Notes under the pieces: model-generated
The model's database searches: none
Told to the model about the DNA's origin: nothing
What the model saw: only the letters and a program-made list of their open reading frames with translations
Program-made: the position numbers and the translations under genes
Source of the DNA: Algoriphagus sp. AGSA1
GTDB taxonomy: Bacteria > Bacteroidota > Bacteroidia > Cytophagales > Cyclobacteriaceae
Length of the DNA stretch: 64,000 bases
Reading direction: 5' to 3'
Assembly: GCF_021390545.1 (NCBI RefSeq)
Contig: NZ_JAJUWR010000006.1
Coordinates: 1-64,000, forward strand
Part shown: positions 1 to 9,016 of the stretch, piece by piece
Layout of the letters: each line of letters starts with the position of its first letter
Numbering within the stretch: position 1 is the stretch's first letter

Positions 1-92
1 TCTTTGCGCTCGATTTGACCCACAATCTGTTTGCGTAACCCTTCACTAAAGGAACGCTTTTGCTTAATTTGATAATCATTTTTCATCCTCAT
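1..92 (-). pseudogene. IS transposase, N-terminal part (off left edge)
   Basis: The complementary strand opens at an ATG at 92 (or at 86, same frame) and runs off the window. The visible residues include RSFSEGLRKQIVGQIERK, the basic start of the helix-turn-helix domain of IS3-type OrfA proteins, which bind insertion-sequence ends. About 30 residues are visible, so family assignment rests on this short stretch. I cannot tell whether the element is intact beyond the edge. It lies beside the start of the polysaccharide locus, a common landing site for insertion sequences. Confidence 0.55.
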
Positions 93-141
93 TGGAGTTG
101 TGAACAACAACAAATTGTGACAACTTTATTCAGGTACTATC

Positions 142-239
142 ACTTTAACTTTTAACCACTAACCGCTTCCAACCTCCGACACCCGACACCCGACACCGGA
201 CACCGGACATCAAACACCCAACACCCCACTCCCCCCTCC
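142..239. repeat. Heptamer array 1, abutting the TTG start at 241
   Basis: Fourteen consecutive 7-base units in one register. Early units are of the CTTTTAA/CCACTAA type and change to CGACACC, GGACACC, GGACATC and CAACACC types. One base separates the last unit from the inferred TTG start codon. The periodicity is read directly from the sequence; its function is unknown. Confidence 0.85.
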
Positions 240-240
240 C

Positions 241-747
241 TTGCTCGATTCCCTAGTCACTTCCAAAACACGCATCAAACTTCTCCTGAAGTTCTTCTCC
301 CATACCAACACCGGGTACCTGAGATCACTGGCCAAGGAATTTGATGAGTCCACCAACTCGGTAAGGGTGGAACTGAACCGACTCACCGAAGCAGGCCTGC
401 TGGTCTCGGAAGACGAGGGCAAGACCAAGATGTACAAGGCAAATACCGGGCACCCCTTCTTTGGCGAGATCAAGGGCATGGTGTCCAAATTTCTGGGGCT
501 GGATGACCTGATGGAGCGCATCGTCAACAGGATGGGAGAGGTGCAGATGGCCTATATAGTGGGGGATTATGCCAGGGGCATAGACTCTGGAACTATTCAG
601 ATGATCCTTATCGGCAAAGAACTGGACAAGGAATACCTGGAATTCCTCAAGGAAAAAACCTACGAGAAAGTACAGCGGAAAGTGGAAGTATCCATCCTCG
701 AAGAAGATCCCGGCGATATCCAGGGAATTCTGGTCTTTGGGAGTTGA
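241..747 (+). CDS. Winged-helix (ArsR-like) regulator with C-terminal nucleotidyltransferase-like part
   Basis: 168 residues from an inferred TTG start. Residues 1-75 look like a winged-helix DNA-binding domain, with a helix-turn-helix around residues 27-50 followed by the wing rich in E, G and K. Residues 95-165 carry VGDYARGIDSG and a hydrophobic ILIG strand, reminiscent of the minimal nucleotidyltransferase fold that often follows such domains, but without an obvious catalytic GS-DxD pair. It precedes the exopolysaccharide genes on the same strand, so a local regulator is plausible. No target site is visible; the upstream DNA is entirely heptameric repeat. The start is placed at TTG because the 7-mer array ends there. 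Confidence 0.65.
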   Translation: MLDSLVTSKTRIKLLLKFFSHTNTGYLRSLAKEFDESTNSVRVELNRLTEAGLLVSEDEGKTKMYKANTGHPFFGEIKGMVSKFLGLDDLMERIVNRMGEVQMAYIVGDYARGIDSGTIQMILIGKELDKEYLEFLKEKTYEKVQRKVEVSILEEDPGDIQGILVFGS

Positions 748-792
748 GAAGACTGAAAAGCGATTGTTAAGCAATGAGCAGTCGCGGATATC

Positions 793-988
793 AGTATCAA
801 GTATCAAGTAGCTAGAATCAAGATGTTAGAGCCAAGACCTTAGAGCCAAGATAGTAGGAGGTGAAAAAAGTAAGAAGTATCCCAGTTGAAGTTATCAGCA
901 CTGTATTTAACCTTTAACATTTAACCTTTAACCACTTTAACTTTTAACCACTAACCACTAACCACTAACCACTGAACCCTGAACTCCA
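793..988. repeat. Heptamer array 2, 28 units filling the gap before 992
   Basis: Twenty-eight consecutive 7-base units keep one register across 196 bases. They begin with AGTATCA/AGAATCA/AGAGCCA words, pass through GAAAAAA, GTAAGAA and GTTATCA words, then ATTTAAC/CTTTAAC words, and end with ACCACTA three times and close variants (equivalently AACCACT four times at 946-973). Three bases follow and then the inferred TTG start at 992. It is the longest uninterrupted array in the window. Confidence 0.88.
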
Positions 989-991
989 GAC

Positions 992-2419
992 TTGAGAAAA
1001 ACCCTCCTCATATCCCTCATCGCACTGATCGCCTTAGTCCAGATCAACGGAGAAAAAGTACCCGTAAATGAAGGTGCCTTCGGTGATGGGGTCTTCTACA
1101 GGGAAGTGGGCAGGTTCTTTCTCGATAACATAGAAAACGCCAGCTATAACCTGGTCCAGCTTACCCGGATCCTGCCTTTTGCCTTGCTCAACCTGTCCTT
1201 CTCGGCATTCCACATCGTCAAAAACGACGAGGCCCTGAGAAACGGCATGATCATCTGGCAGGTGATCTACCTGACCCTGGCGATCTACTGGTACTTTAGA
1301 ACCAGCAAAAAACTACGCCTGAACACCGCCCAGATGAGCATAGGCTTTATCCTGATGTTCTTCAACTTTGCCTGGCTGAAAGCGGCTTGGTACCAGCCAT
1401 TCACCCCGGATCTGATGGCCTTCGCCCTAGGCATGGGACAGATGAATTACTTCCTGCGCTATGAGAAATTCAAACTGGGAATGGTCTCTCTCCTCGGCAT
1501 GTTCGTGTCACCCTTGCTGCTGATCTCCGGTATGCTGATGCTCTTTTTGCCGGGCGATAAACTCCAATACTACGAAGGGGAAAGACCAAAATCCCTTATT
1601 CCCGCCTTACTTTGTCTGGTGATTCCCTTGGTAACCGCACTATTGGGCTGGGGACTCTGGGGCTGGGGAGGGCAGCCCTGGGACGCACAACTCTTTCATG
1701 GCATGGCCCTGATCGCTATTCCTGTCCTGATAGTACTAGGGGCCAGGCAGAACCCGGTCAACTGGGACTTGGCCATTGCCCAACTGAAAAAAAGGACCAA
1801 AACCGACAGACTGAGCAAGGGGATAATGGGACTTGCGGGGATACTGCTGCTGCTGGTCTTACTCTCCGGGGAAAATGAAGGCCTGGGCATAGCGCGTTTT
1901 CTTCGGGAAAGTGGAAACGGTTCCCTGCGTTTCCCCTGGGATTTTGTGATCAGCACCGGACTGCACTGGGGGCTCCCGGCCATACTCACGCTGGTATTTC
2001 TGCACAGGTTTTACCGGGAACTCGCAGGTTTAGGCTGGGCCATTGTCATCATCCTGGTTCTGGGGCTGATATTCGCGGTTTTCTTCAAAATCTCCGCTTT
2101 GGCACCCTGGATCCCGATCTGGGCGGTGGTTCTGATCAAGGCACTGAAGAAATACAGTTGGACTACTAAGGAACTGGTGCTGCTCGGCTTTTTTGCCTTG
2201 CTGGTGTCCTTGGCCTGGCTGCCCATCAATTCCCCGGGCCTGCAGGATTTCCTGGAAAACAGGGGCAGTGCTGCAGCCAATTCCTTTTCCATACAGAAGT
2301 GGGCCATCCATTACCCCGAATACATTTCCCTAACTGCCTATGCGGTGCTGGCTGTGGTATGGGGAGCTATAGCTTTCTTCTTCTATGGCAGAAGGAAAAA
2401 GTACTTGAGGGAGTATTGA
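992..2419 (+). CDS. Polytopic inner-membrane protein of the polysaccharide locus
   Basis: 475 residues from an inferred TTG. I count about twelve hydrophobic segments, near residues 1-20, 57-75, 84-101, 113-133, 160-185, 202-228, 234-248, 280-296, 323-340, 347-385, 395-412 and 449-468, ending in a basic cytoplasmic tail (GRRKKYLREY). A soluble stretch near residues 20-50 contains acidic residues and GDGVFYREV, which recalls the first loop of GT-C type glycosyltransferases, but I do not see a convincing catalytic motif. Its position ahead of the acyltransferase and glycosyltransferase genes suggests a role in polysaccharide assembly. The family is not recognised; the membrane topology is the only firm statement. 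Confidence 0.6.
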   Translation: MRKTLLISLIALIALVQINGEKVPVNEGAFGDGVFYREVGRFFLDNIENASYNLVQLTRILPFALLNLSFSAFHIVKNDEALRNGMIIWQVIYLTLAIYWYFRTSKKLRLNTAQMSIGFILMFFNFAWLKAAWYQPFTPDLMAFALGMGQMNYFLRYEKFKLGMVSLLGMFVSPLLLISGMLMLFLPGDKLQYYEGERPKSLIPALLCLVIPLVTALLGWGLWGWGGQPWDAQLFHGMALIAIPVLIVLGARQNPVNWDLAIAQLKKRTKTDRLSKGIMGLAGILLLLVLLSGENEGLGIARFLRESGNGSLRFPWDFVISTGLHWGLPAILTLVFLHRFYRELAGLGWAIVIILVLGLIFAVFFKISALAPWIPIWAVVLIKALKKYSWTTKELVLLGFFALLVSLAWLPINSPGLQDFLENRGSAAANSFSIQKWAIHYPEYISLTAYAVLAVVWGAIAFFFYGRRKKYLREY

Positions 2420-2603
2420 GAGTCAAGCTTGAGGCTATCTCAAAAAGTAAGTTTTCTTGTCAGGCTGAGCAGCCAGTCTGCCGAAGGCATGAAAGTCGAA
2501 GCCTTTTATGCGCTAATTAAGCCCATTTCGACTTCTTGCCATGCGGGAGGCGGCACCTTGCAATAAGAACCAAGAGTCAAGCTTGCCTACCGGAGGTAGG
2601 GAA

Positions 2604-2764
2604 GTAAAAGGTGAAAAGTAAGAAGTATATCAGTAGCCGTGATCAGTACAGTACCGCACCTTTAACCTTTAACCTTTAACCTTTAACTTACAGCACCGGG
2701 CACCCGGCACCGGACATCCAACACCTAACATTGGACATCGGACATCGAACATCAAACACTCCGC
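2604..2764. repeat. Heptamer array 3, 23 units
   Basis: Twenty-three consecutive 7-base units in one register: GTAAAAG/GTGAAAA/GTAAGAA words, then GTGATCA/GTACAGT words, then CTTTAAC four times exactly, then ACCGGAC, ATCCAAC, ATTGGAC, ATCGGAC, ATCGAAC and ATCAAAC. The order of word types matches array 2 and continues into the type that ends array 1. The gap 2420-2985 holds no gene. Besides this array it contains a degraded repeat near 2460-2560 with GTCGAAG/CTTCGAC-like ends. Confidence 0.88.
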
Positions 2765-2766
2765 CC

Positions 2767-2787
2767 CCGTTCGTGTCTCACGAACGG
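2767..2787. repeat. Palindromic REP-like hairpin
   Basis: Perfect 9-base inverted repeat CCGTTCGTG / CACGAACGG around a three-base loop. A sister copy with nearly the same arms lies at 44002-44023. It follows heptamer array 3 directly and is followed by a second GC-rich palindrome (CCGCCGCGGCGG) near 2826. Confidence 0.75.
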
Positions 2788-2985
2788 TTAAGTGCCATCC
2801 TATTGATCCTGGGTCATAATCTTTCCGCCGCGGCGGAGGAGAAATCTCAACCTTTAACCTTACAAATTCCAACAGCTAAACCCCATCAAGTGCCTGTTTT
2901 TGAGTTTGTGGTGGAGACAGATTGAGAATTACATTCTTGTCTAACGATACTTTACTTATTCTGATAAAAAGTAGATAAAGGAGCA

Positions 2986-4548
2986 ATGCTGTTTAACTCC
3001 TACGAATACCTGATCTTCTTACCCGTAGTATTTCTACTCTACTGGTCTGTTTTTCAAAAAAATCTTAAAGCCCAAAACGCCTTTATCCTCCTTGCCAGTT
3101 ATATCTTCTATGGCTGGTGGGATTGGCGGTTTTTAGGATTGATTGCGTTCAGTTCGCTGGTGGATTATTGGTGTGGGCTTCGTTTGGGAGCCACGTCATC
3201 GCGAACGGACGAAGGGAGTGCGGCGATCTCATCAGTTGATAAGGAGAGTATTTATAAGACTGCTTCGGCTGCTTATAAATCAGAAAAGGAAAGTAGTGGA
3301 CCTGGAAGCAGCCTCGCAGTGACGAAAAACCCCAAGTTCTATCTTGGACTTAGCCTAACCGTCAACCTGGGCCTACTCGGTTTCTTCAAATACTTCAACT
3401 TTTTTATAGACTCTACGGTGCAAATGATCAATACCATGGGTTTTCAAGCCAATTCTTACTCCCTGCAATTGATCCTTCCAGTGGGTATCAGCTTCTATAC
3501 GTTTCAGACGATGAGCTATACCATCGATATCTACCGAGGAAAAATAAAGCCAACTAGTGATCCGGTGGCCTTCTTTGCTTATGTAAGCTTCTTCCCCCAA
3601 TTGGTAGCGGGCCCTATAGAAAGGGCTGCGAACCTTTTGCCACAGTTCTTCAAGAAAAGAGTTTTTGATTATAGTCTTGCCATGGATGGCATGCGTCAAA
3701 TTCTATGGGGATTGTTTATGAAGGTGGTCATTGCGGACAACTGTGCGGTATTTGTCAATCAGGCTTTTATTCATCCTGAGAATCAACCTGCTTCCAATAT
3801 TCTGATCGGGGCGGTGTTTTTCAGTTTTCAGATTTATGGTGATTTTGGGGGGTATTCCAATATTGCCATTGGAACAGGGAAATTGATGGGGTTTAATCTG
3901 ATGCAAAACTTTGCCTTTCCTTACTTCTCCAGAGACATTGCGGAGTTTTGGCGCAGGTGGCATATTTCACTTTCTACCTGGTTTAGAGATTACCTTTATA
4001 TCCCACTCGGAGGTTCCAAGGGAAGTAAATACCAAAGCCTCAGGAATATCTTTATCATCTTCTTAGTTTCAGGCTTCTGGCACGGAGCCAACTGGACTTT
4101 TATCATCTGGGGTGGGATTCATGCGGCTTTGTTTATTCCGCTTTATTTGTTTGGGAAGAATAGGATAAATATTGGAATAGTAGCTCAAAATAAAACCTTA
4201 CCAAGCTTATATGAATTGGGACAAATACTGGTGACTTTTACCTTGGTAACCTTAGGTTGGATATTCTTTAGATCACCTGACATCAATTCGGCTGTTGAAT
4301 ATCTACATAACTTATTTGACGCAAGTATTATCCAGAAGCCGCAAATGGATATACGGGTATATCTCTTTATGATCTGGGTTTTGATCTTTATGTTGTTAGA
4401 GTGGGTTGGAAGACGGGAGGAGTTTGCCATTCAGAAAATGGCTTTCAGCAAGCATGCTTTGATTAGGTATGGCTTGTACTATGGTTTGGTGATGGCTGTA
4501 TTTCTATTTGCCAGAAAGGAACAGGAGTTTATATATTTTCAGTTTTAG
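2986..4548 (+). CDS. MBOAT-family polysaccharide O-acyltransferase (AlgI-like)
   Basis: 520 residues with about ten membrane segments. The MBOAT signature is present: FWRRWHISLSTWFRDYLY around residues 320-338 (His326) and FWHGANWTFIIWGG around 364-377 with the invariant His366. Family members move acyl (usually acetyl) groups across the inner membrane onto exported polysaccharide. A purine-rich AGGAG lies just upstream of the ATG. The next gene, two bases downstream, encodes the expected SGNH partner. Residues about 69-113 are unlike the family: low-complexity, Ser/Lys/Glu-rich and encoded by a palindromic mobile repeat (3194-3324) inserted in frame in the loop after WCGLRLG. The two catalytic histidines are downstream and intact, so the protein is probably functional. 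Confidence 0.9.
   Translation: MLFNSYEYLIFLPVVFLLYWSVFQKNLKAQNAFILLASYIFYGWWDWRFLGLIAFSSLVDYWCGLRLGATSSRTDEGSAAISSVDKESIYKTASAAYKSEKESSGPGSSLAVTKNPKFYLGLSLTVNLGLLGFFKYFNFFIDSTVQMINTMGFQANSYSLQLILPVGISFYTFQTMSYTIDIYRGKIKPTSDPVAFFAYVSFFPQLVAGPIERAANLLPQFFKKRVFDYSLAMDGMRQILWGLFMKVVIADNCAVFVNQAFIHPENQPASNILIGAVFFSFQIYGDFGGYSNIAIGTGKLMGFNLMQNFAFPYFSRDIAEFWRRWHISLSTWFRDYLYIPLGGSKGSKYQSLRNIFIIFLVSGFWHGANWTFIIWGGIHAALFIPLYLFGKNRINIGIVAQNKTLPSLYELGQILVTFTLVTLGWIFFRSPDINSAVEYLHNLFDASIIQKPQMDIRVYLFMIWVLIFMLLEWVGRREEFAIQKMAFSKHALIRYGLYYGLVMAVFLFARKEQEFIYFQF
3194..3324. repeat. GTCATT-type palindromic element inserted in frame in the MBOAT gene
   Basis: About 131 bp bounded by imperfect inverted ends, CGTCATCGCGA and TCGCAGTGACG (9 of 11 match). 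An internal hairpin has arms TTTATAAG / CTTATAAA near 3250-3278 around a TTCG-containing loop. The same architecture (GTCAT end, AATCTC-like inner motif, inverted end) occurs in intergenic DNA at 19257-19391. The element is read through without a stop and adds about 44 residues. Confidence 0.75.
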
Positions 4549-4550
4549 GG

Positions 4551-5504
4551 ATGGATCGATTTATAATTAAATTTTTATTTTTTTCTATTTTCCCAGTATC
4601 GACACTTTATGGAGTATTTTTATTAGAAAATGGTACCGCAGATCCTTTCTACCAGCGGTTTACAACCCCGAAACAAGAGGCTTTAATCTTGGGTAATTCA
4701 AAGGCGGCACAAGGAATTATACCTTCTATTTTGAATGAAGAATTGAAAGGTATCTATGATGGAAAACTTTATAATTATTCGTTTACTGTTTATAACTCAC
4801 CATTTGGTCCTGCATACTTAGAAAGTGTAAAAAGAAAGCTGATAGATTATGAAGGGAAAAAGTGCTTTATCATCACAGTAGACCCGTGGAGTATATCAAG
4901 TGATATCAATGATCCTAATAATCCAGAGAAGTTTGAGGAAAACAAAAGGTTTATTTCGGATATTAACAATGTATCTACAAAGCCTAACCTTAAGTATATG
5001 TTAAAATGGTTTTTAAAATCGTATTATGAAATCATTTTAATGAGGCTAAAAAACCATCTTTCTTTTTTAAACAAAGATGGTTGGTTCAAAACAGGTGAAC
5101 AAGCATCATTTGAAGTGAGAAACAAGCAAAGAAATATCATGATAGATTTTTATAATGGTTATTTAAACAGATATAGTCACTCATCGAAAAGGTTTAAATA
5201 TTTAGATAATACTATTGAGTATTTAAATAGGAATGGAACTGTTTTTTTGATTAGAATGCCTTTACATGAAGATATTCTAAAAATTGAAGAAAAAGTTGAT
5301 CCCAATTTTGGTTTTCGAATGCAATTTTTATCACAAAAACACAATGTTATTTTTATTGATTTTAACCAAATAGAGAAAGAATATACTTTTAAAGATGGAC
5401 TACATTTTGATGTCGAATCAGCAGTAAATTTCACTCTTGAATTGTCTTGTTTAATAACTAATTATCAGAAAAATAGCCGTGAATATGCAAATTCAAAGAA
5501 ATGA
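4551..5504 (+). CDS. SGNH-hydrolase-like acyltransferase partner (AlgX/DltD-like)
   Basis: 317 residues with an N-terminal membrane anchor (about residues 4-26) and a periplasmic-type domain. LGNSKAAQG at 47-55 fits the Ser-containing block I of SGNH proteins, and KDGLHFD near 281-287 fits block V with its Asp-x-x-His pair. Such proteins act next to MBOAT transporters, passing the acyl group to the polysaccharide. The gene starts two bases after the MBOAT stop and overlaps the ABC transporter by ATGA, so the three are probably cotranscribed. From here to about 10800 the DNA is visibly more AT-rich than the flanking genes. Confidence 0.75.
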   Translation: MDRFIIKFLFFSIFPVSTLYGVFLLENGTADPFYQRFTTPKQEALILGNSKAAQGIIPSILNEELKGIYDGKLYNYSFTVYNSPFGPAYLESVKRKLIDYEGKKCFIITVDPWSISSDINDPNNPEKFEENKRFISDINNVSTKPNLKYMLKWFLKSYYEIILMRLKNHLSFLNKDGWFKTGEQASFEVRNKQRNIMIDFYNGYLNRYSHSSKRFKYLDNTIEYLNRNGTVFLIRMPLHEDILKIEEKVDPNFGFRMQFLSQKHNVIFIDFNQIEKEYTFKDGLHFDVESAVNFTLELSCLITNYQKNSREYANSKK

Positions 5505-7282
5505 AAAAACACATTAATTCATTTAGATTTTTTTATGACTATTTGAAGTCTAAGATATTTATCAATATGGGATTGAATGTCTCAGTTGGATTATTGGATG
5601 GTTTTGGATTGGTGATGTTTTTACCTCTTCTTCAATTGGTAGATGACAGTACAAAAGTAGAGAATCCGGTTGATATAGGTAGCTTGGGCTTTCTTGTAAA
5701 GGGTATTGAAAATGTTGGTTTGGCATTAAATCTCAAAACAGTTTTAGTCATTATGCTTGTCTTTTTTATTCTCAAAGGATTTGCCAGGTTTTTTGAGGCT
5801 TACTACCGAAATATGGTTCAGCAATTCTTCATTAAAAAATTGAGACTTAAAAGTATTGGTCTATTGAGCGAGTTTCAATATAAGGCATTTGTTAAATCAG
5901 ATTCGGGTATGATTCAGAATACATTGTCCGGTGAGGTAGGAAGGGTTGCAGCGGCTTCAAATTCTTATTTTATGGCTTTGCAGAGTGCTATTATGGTTTT
6001 GGTATATTCTGTATTGGCATTTATGGCAAATCCGCAATTTGCAGTAATGGTAATTTTTGGAGGCCTGCTCTCGAACGGCATATTCAATTTGATCAATAAA
6101 AAAACTATTGAGGCTTCCAGAAAAATAACAAAAGATGGTCATGATTTTCAGGGGCTTTTGATTCAGAAAGTGGCTTTATTCAAATACCTCAAAGCCACAG
6201 GGCTTATTGGAGTATATAGGAAAAAACTAGAAGAGATTGTAATTAAAATACATGATACAAATATTAAAATTGGTTATTATAGTGCTATTCTTTTTGCTAG
6301 TAAAGAACCCTTAGTAATGGTTGTAGTTGTGGTTGTGATTCTTGTTCAAGCATTACTTTTATCCCAAAGTTTAGGCGTGATTATATTGAGCCTTTTGTTT
6401 TTTTATAGAGGATTAACATTTTTATTGAGTTTACAATCTTTTTATAATGGTTTTTTGGTTAATTCCGGAGCTTTGGAAAATATTACTGATTTCTTTATTG
6501 AATTGGATTCAGAGAAGGATGTTATTCAAAAAGAGGAAAAAATTAGAAGTTTTAATAATGAAATAAAATTTGAAAATGTTTCATTTTCTTACAATGATAC
6601 ACCAATTATAAATCAGGTAAATCTGACAATTAAAAAAAATGAGTCCATAGCATTTGTTGGGGAAAGTGGTAGCGGAAAAACAACATTAGTGAATTTGATT
6701 TCAGGGTTAATCCTTGTTGACAATGGAGAAATATTGGTAGATGGAGTATCATTAAGCCAAATAGATGTTCAATCCTACCAAAGAAGGATTGGATATATTA
6801 CACAAGAACCAGTTGTTTTTTCAGATACAGTTTTTAATAACGTCACTTTTTGGTCAGAACCTAATTTTGAAAATATCAAGCGTTTTTGGGAGGTGATGGA
6901 AAAGGCTCATATTGCTGATTTTATTATGCAATTACCTGAAAAAGAAAATTCATTTTTGGGAACTAATGGTATTTTGGTAAGTGGTGGACAAAAACAAAGA
7001 ATCTCTATTGCGAGGGAATTATACAAGGATATTGATATTTTGATAATGGATGAGGCAACATCTTCGTTAGACTCAGAGTCCGAAAAAATCATTCAAGACA
7101 ATATAGATAGTTTAAAAGGAGAAGTTACATTAATTATTGTAGCCCATAGACTTGCCACTATTAAAAGTGTTGATAGGGTAGTGCTTTTATCAAATCAGAG
7201 TATTTTGGCCATTGATGATTTTGAAAGTTTAGCAAAAAGAATACCTGAGTTTAAACGAATGGTTGAGCTCCAAACTTTCTAA
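5501..7282 (+). CDS. ABC exporter, fused membrane and ATPase domains (PglK/MsbA-like flippase)
   Basis: 593 residues: an ABC-type transmembrane domain with six predicted helices (about 20-330) followed by one nucleotide-binding domain. Walker A GESGSGKTT is near 387-395, signature VSGGQKQR near 493-500, Walker B ILIMDEA near 512-518 and the switch VAHR near 547-550. All catalytic residues are present. Half-transporters of this form export lipid-linked oligosaccharides or lipids and would work as a homodimer in the inner membrane. Within this locus the likely cargo is a lipid-linked repeat unit, since I see no Wzx flippase nearby. It overlaps the preceding gene by four bases; 138 bases separate it from the first GT2 gene. 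Confidence 0.88.
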   Translation: MKKHINSFRFFYDYLKSKIFINMGLNVSVGLLDGFGLVMFLPLLQLVDDSTKVENPVDIGSLGFLVKGIENVGLALNLKTVLVIMLVFFILKGFARFFEAYYRNMVQQFFIKKLRLKSIGLLSEFQYKAFVKSDSGMIQNTLSGEVGRVAAASNSYFMALQSAIMVLVYSVLAFMANPQFAVMVIFGGLLSNGIFNLINKKTIEASRKITKDGHDFQGLLIQKVALFKYLKATGLIGVYRKKLEEIVIKIHDTNIKIGYYSAILFASKEPLVMVVVVVVILVQALLLSQSLGVIILSLLFFYRGLTFLLSLQSFYNGFLVNSGALENITDFFIELDSEKDVIQKEEKIRSFNNEIKFENVSFSYNDTPIINQVNLTIKKNESIAFVGESGSGKTTLVNLISGLILVDNGEILVDGVSLSQIDVQSYQRRIGYITQEPVVFSDTVFNNVTFWSEPNFENIKRFWEVMEKAHIADFIMQLPEKENSFLGTNGILVSGGQKQRISIARELYKDIDILIMDEATSSLDSESEKIIQDNIDSLKGEVTLIIVAHRLATIKSVDRVVLLSNQSILAIDDFESLAKRIPEFKRMVELQTF

Positions 7283-7420
7283 TTGCCCAGATAATTGGAG
7301 AAAAATTGATTGTCATTTGGTAATATCATCAATTAGCAAGATTTAAATATTTCAAAATTGTAGTTGAATGTAATTTAAAAGTTATTGACTTTTTATTAAA
7401 CTAGATTGTAAAGAATAGAA

Positions 7421-8287
7421 TTGCAGACAGTATCTATAATTATTCCTGTTTATAATGGTGAAGTTTTCTTGGAGCGTGCTGTTCAATCTGCATTGGTTCA
7501 AGTTAATGTTAAAGAAATCATAATTGTTGATGATGGATCTACAGACAACTCTTTATTGATTGGACAACAATTGGCTCAGCTTTCCCCTAAAATCCAAGTT
7601 TATACTCATCCTGAAAAAATTAACAAGGGCTTGGCTGCAACAAGGAATCGGGCATTGGAATTTTGTACAGGCGCTTGGATACAATTGCTTGATGCAGATG
7701 ATGAGTTGATGCTAGGGAAAATATCTTCTCAATTGGAATACGCAAAACCCGATACTCCTTTTATTGTAGGAAATGCAATTGATCAATTTTCTGATGGCAG
7801 GACTTACCAGAGAAAGTTTAAAAAATCTGCGTGGATAGCATTGATGAGCGGGAAATTAGGTATTAGTTCAGCAAATTTATTTAACAGAAAATATATTGAT
7901 TTAGTAGGAGGGTTTGATTCAAGTTTAAGAACAAGCGAGGAATATGATTTAATGTTTCGGATAATGAAGAATGGTTGGCTACCAGTTTATGATTCTAAAT
8001 TTTTGACAAGAATTCACGTGGTAAATAGTTCACTCAGTAGGGGAAAAAGAAACAATCATTTAATGGTCAAAAATTGGATTGACTTAAGGAAAAAGATTAG
8101 GGGATTTCTAATTTCAAAAGGTGAATTTGGTTTACTTCATTCCTATCATTATTCAGGAGCAGTGGGTAGTTTTATGGATAGGTATAAGCTTCCTTTCGAC
8201 GGCACAATTAATCCAACATTATTTAAGGTTTATTCTTTAGAAAAGAATATTAAATCTAAGATCTTTAAAAGATTATACTTCAAATAA
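7421..8287 (+). CDS. Glycosyltransferase family 2
   Basis: 288 residues from an inferred TTG start. The GT-A fold begins with IIIPVYNG (6-13), has DDGSTD at 37-42 for nucleotide-sugar binding and LLDADDE around 89-95 as the metal-binding DxD region. There is no C-terminal membrane segment, so a cytoplasmic enzyme adding one sugar to a lipid-linked intermediate is likely. Sugar specificity cannot be read. The TTG start is chosen because the fold begins right after it and no ATG lies before the conserved strand. Confidence 0.85.
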   Translation: MQTVSIIIPVYNGEVFLERAVQSALVQVNVKEIIIVDDGSTDNSLLIGQQLAQLSPKIQVYTHPEKINKGLAATRNRALEFCTGAWIQLLDADDELMLGKISSQLEYAKPDTPFIVGNAIDQFSDGRTYQRKFKKSAWIALMSGKLGISSANLFNRKYIDLVGGFDSSLRTSEEYDLMFRIMKNGWLPVYDSKFLTRIHVVNSSLSRGKRNNHLMVKNWIDLRKKIRGFLISKGEFGLLHSYHYSGAVGSFMDRYKLPFDGTINPTLFKVYSLEKNIKSKIFKRLYFK

Positions 8288-8296
8288 TTAGCTAGC

Positions 8297-9016
8297 ATGG
8301 CCTATAATCATAAATCTTTTCATCATCAATTAGACCAACCATCCATAATTGTCCCATTTATTTTTGATTTAGTTGATCCAAAATCAGTACTAGACGTTGG
8401 CTGTGGTTATGGCCAATGGTTGAAAGTTTTCAAAAATCATGGTGTAAAACAGGTTTTTGGAGTTGATGGGGAGTGGGTGGATATGAGCGAAAGGAATAAA
8501 TTTTTGGGAAATAATGAGTTTCTTTCTTTTGACCTTACCAAAGAACTAAATTTAAATCGAAAATTTGATTTAGTAATTTCTCTCGAAGTAGCTGAGCATC
8601 TCCCCGAATCTTCTACGGATCAATTTGTAAAATCACTAGTCAATCACGGTGACTTGATTATTTTTTCCGCAGCAATTCCATTTCAGGGTGGGCAAAATCA
8701 TATTAATGAAAAACCACTTTCCTATTGGATTGAAAAGTTTCAACAACACGGGTTTCATTTTTATGATCCGTTCAGAAAAAAAATATGGCACATCGAGAAG
8801 CTGTTTTTTTGGTATAAGCAAAATATGGTTCTTTTTTCAAAGGATAAATTAAGCTTGCCAGATTCCCAAGATTTAATTGATGTTGCTCACCCTGATTTAG
8901 TTAGAGAGAAACATACTTTTAATGTGGCATATAAAGAACTGGTTTCTGGAAATGCAGGTTTAACGAAGTCATTTAAAGTGTTTATTAAATCTTTACTGAA
9001 AACTTTTCGACTATGA
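8297..9016 (+). CDS. SAM-dependent methyltransferase (Methyltransf_23-like)
   Basis: 239 residues. Motif I VLDVGCGYGQW (31-41) and a following acidic Asp in GVDGEW fit the SAM-binding Rossmann fold. FDLVISLEVAEHLPE is the post-motif typical of the small methyltransferases found in surface-glycan loci. It probably methylates a sugar of the glycan made here. The start is nine bases after the preceding GT2 stop and the end overlaps the FkbM gene by ATGA. Confidence 0.8.
   Translation: MAYNHKSFHHQLDQPSIIVPFIFDLVDPKSVLDVGCGYGQWLKVFKNHGVKQVFGVDGEWVDMSERNKFLGNNEFLSFDLTKELNLNRKFDLVISLEVAEHLPESSTDQFVKSLVNHGDLIIFSAAIPFQGGQNHINEKPLSYWIEKFQQHGFHFYDPFRKKIWHIEKLFFWYKQNMVLFSKDKLSLPDSQDLIDVAHPDLVREKHTFNVAYKELVSGNAGLTKSFKVFIKSLLKTFRL

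Noticed and set aside
142..1000. CRISPR-like array from the tandem short units
   Set aside because: Units are 7 bases with no spacers of constant length and no cas genes nearby.
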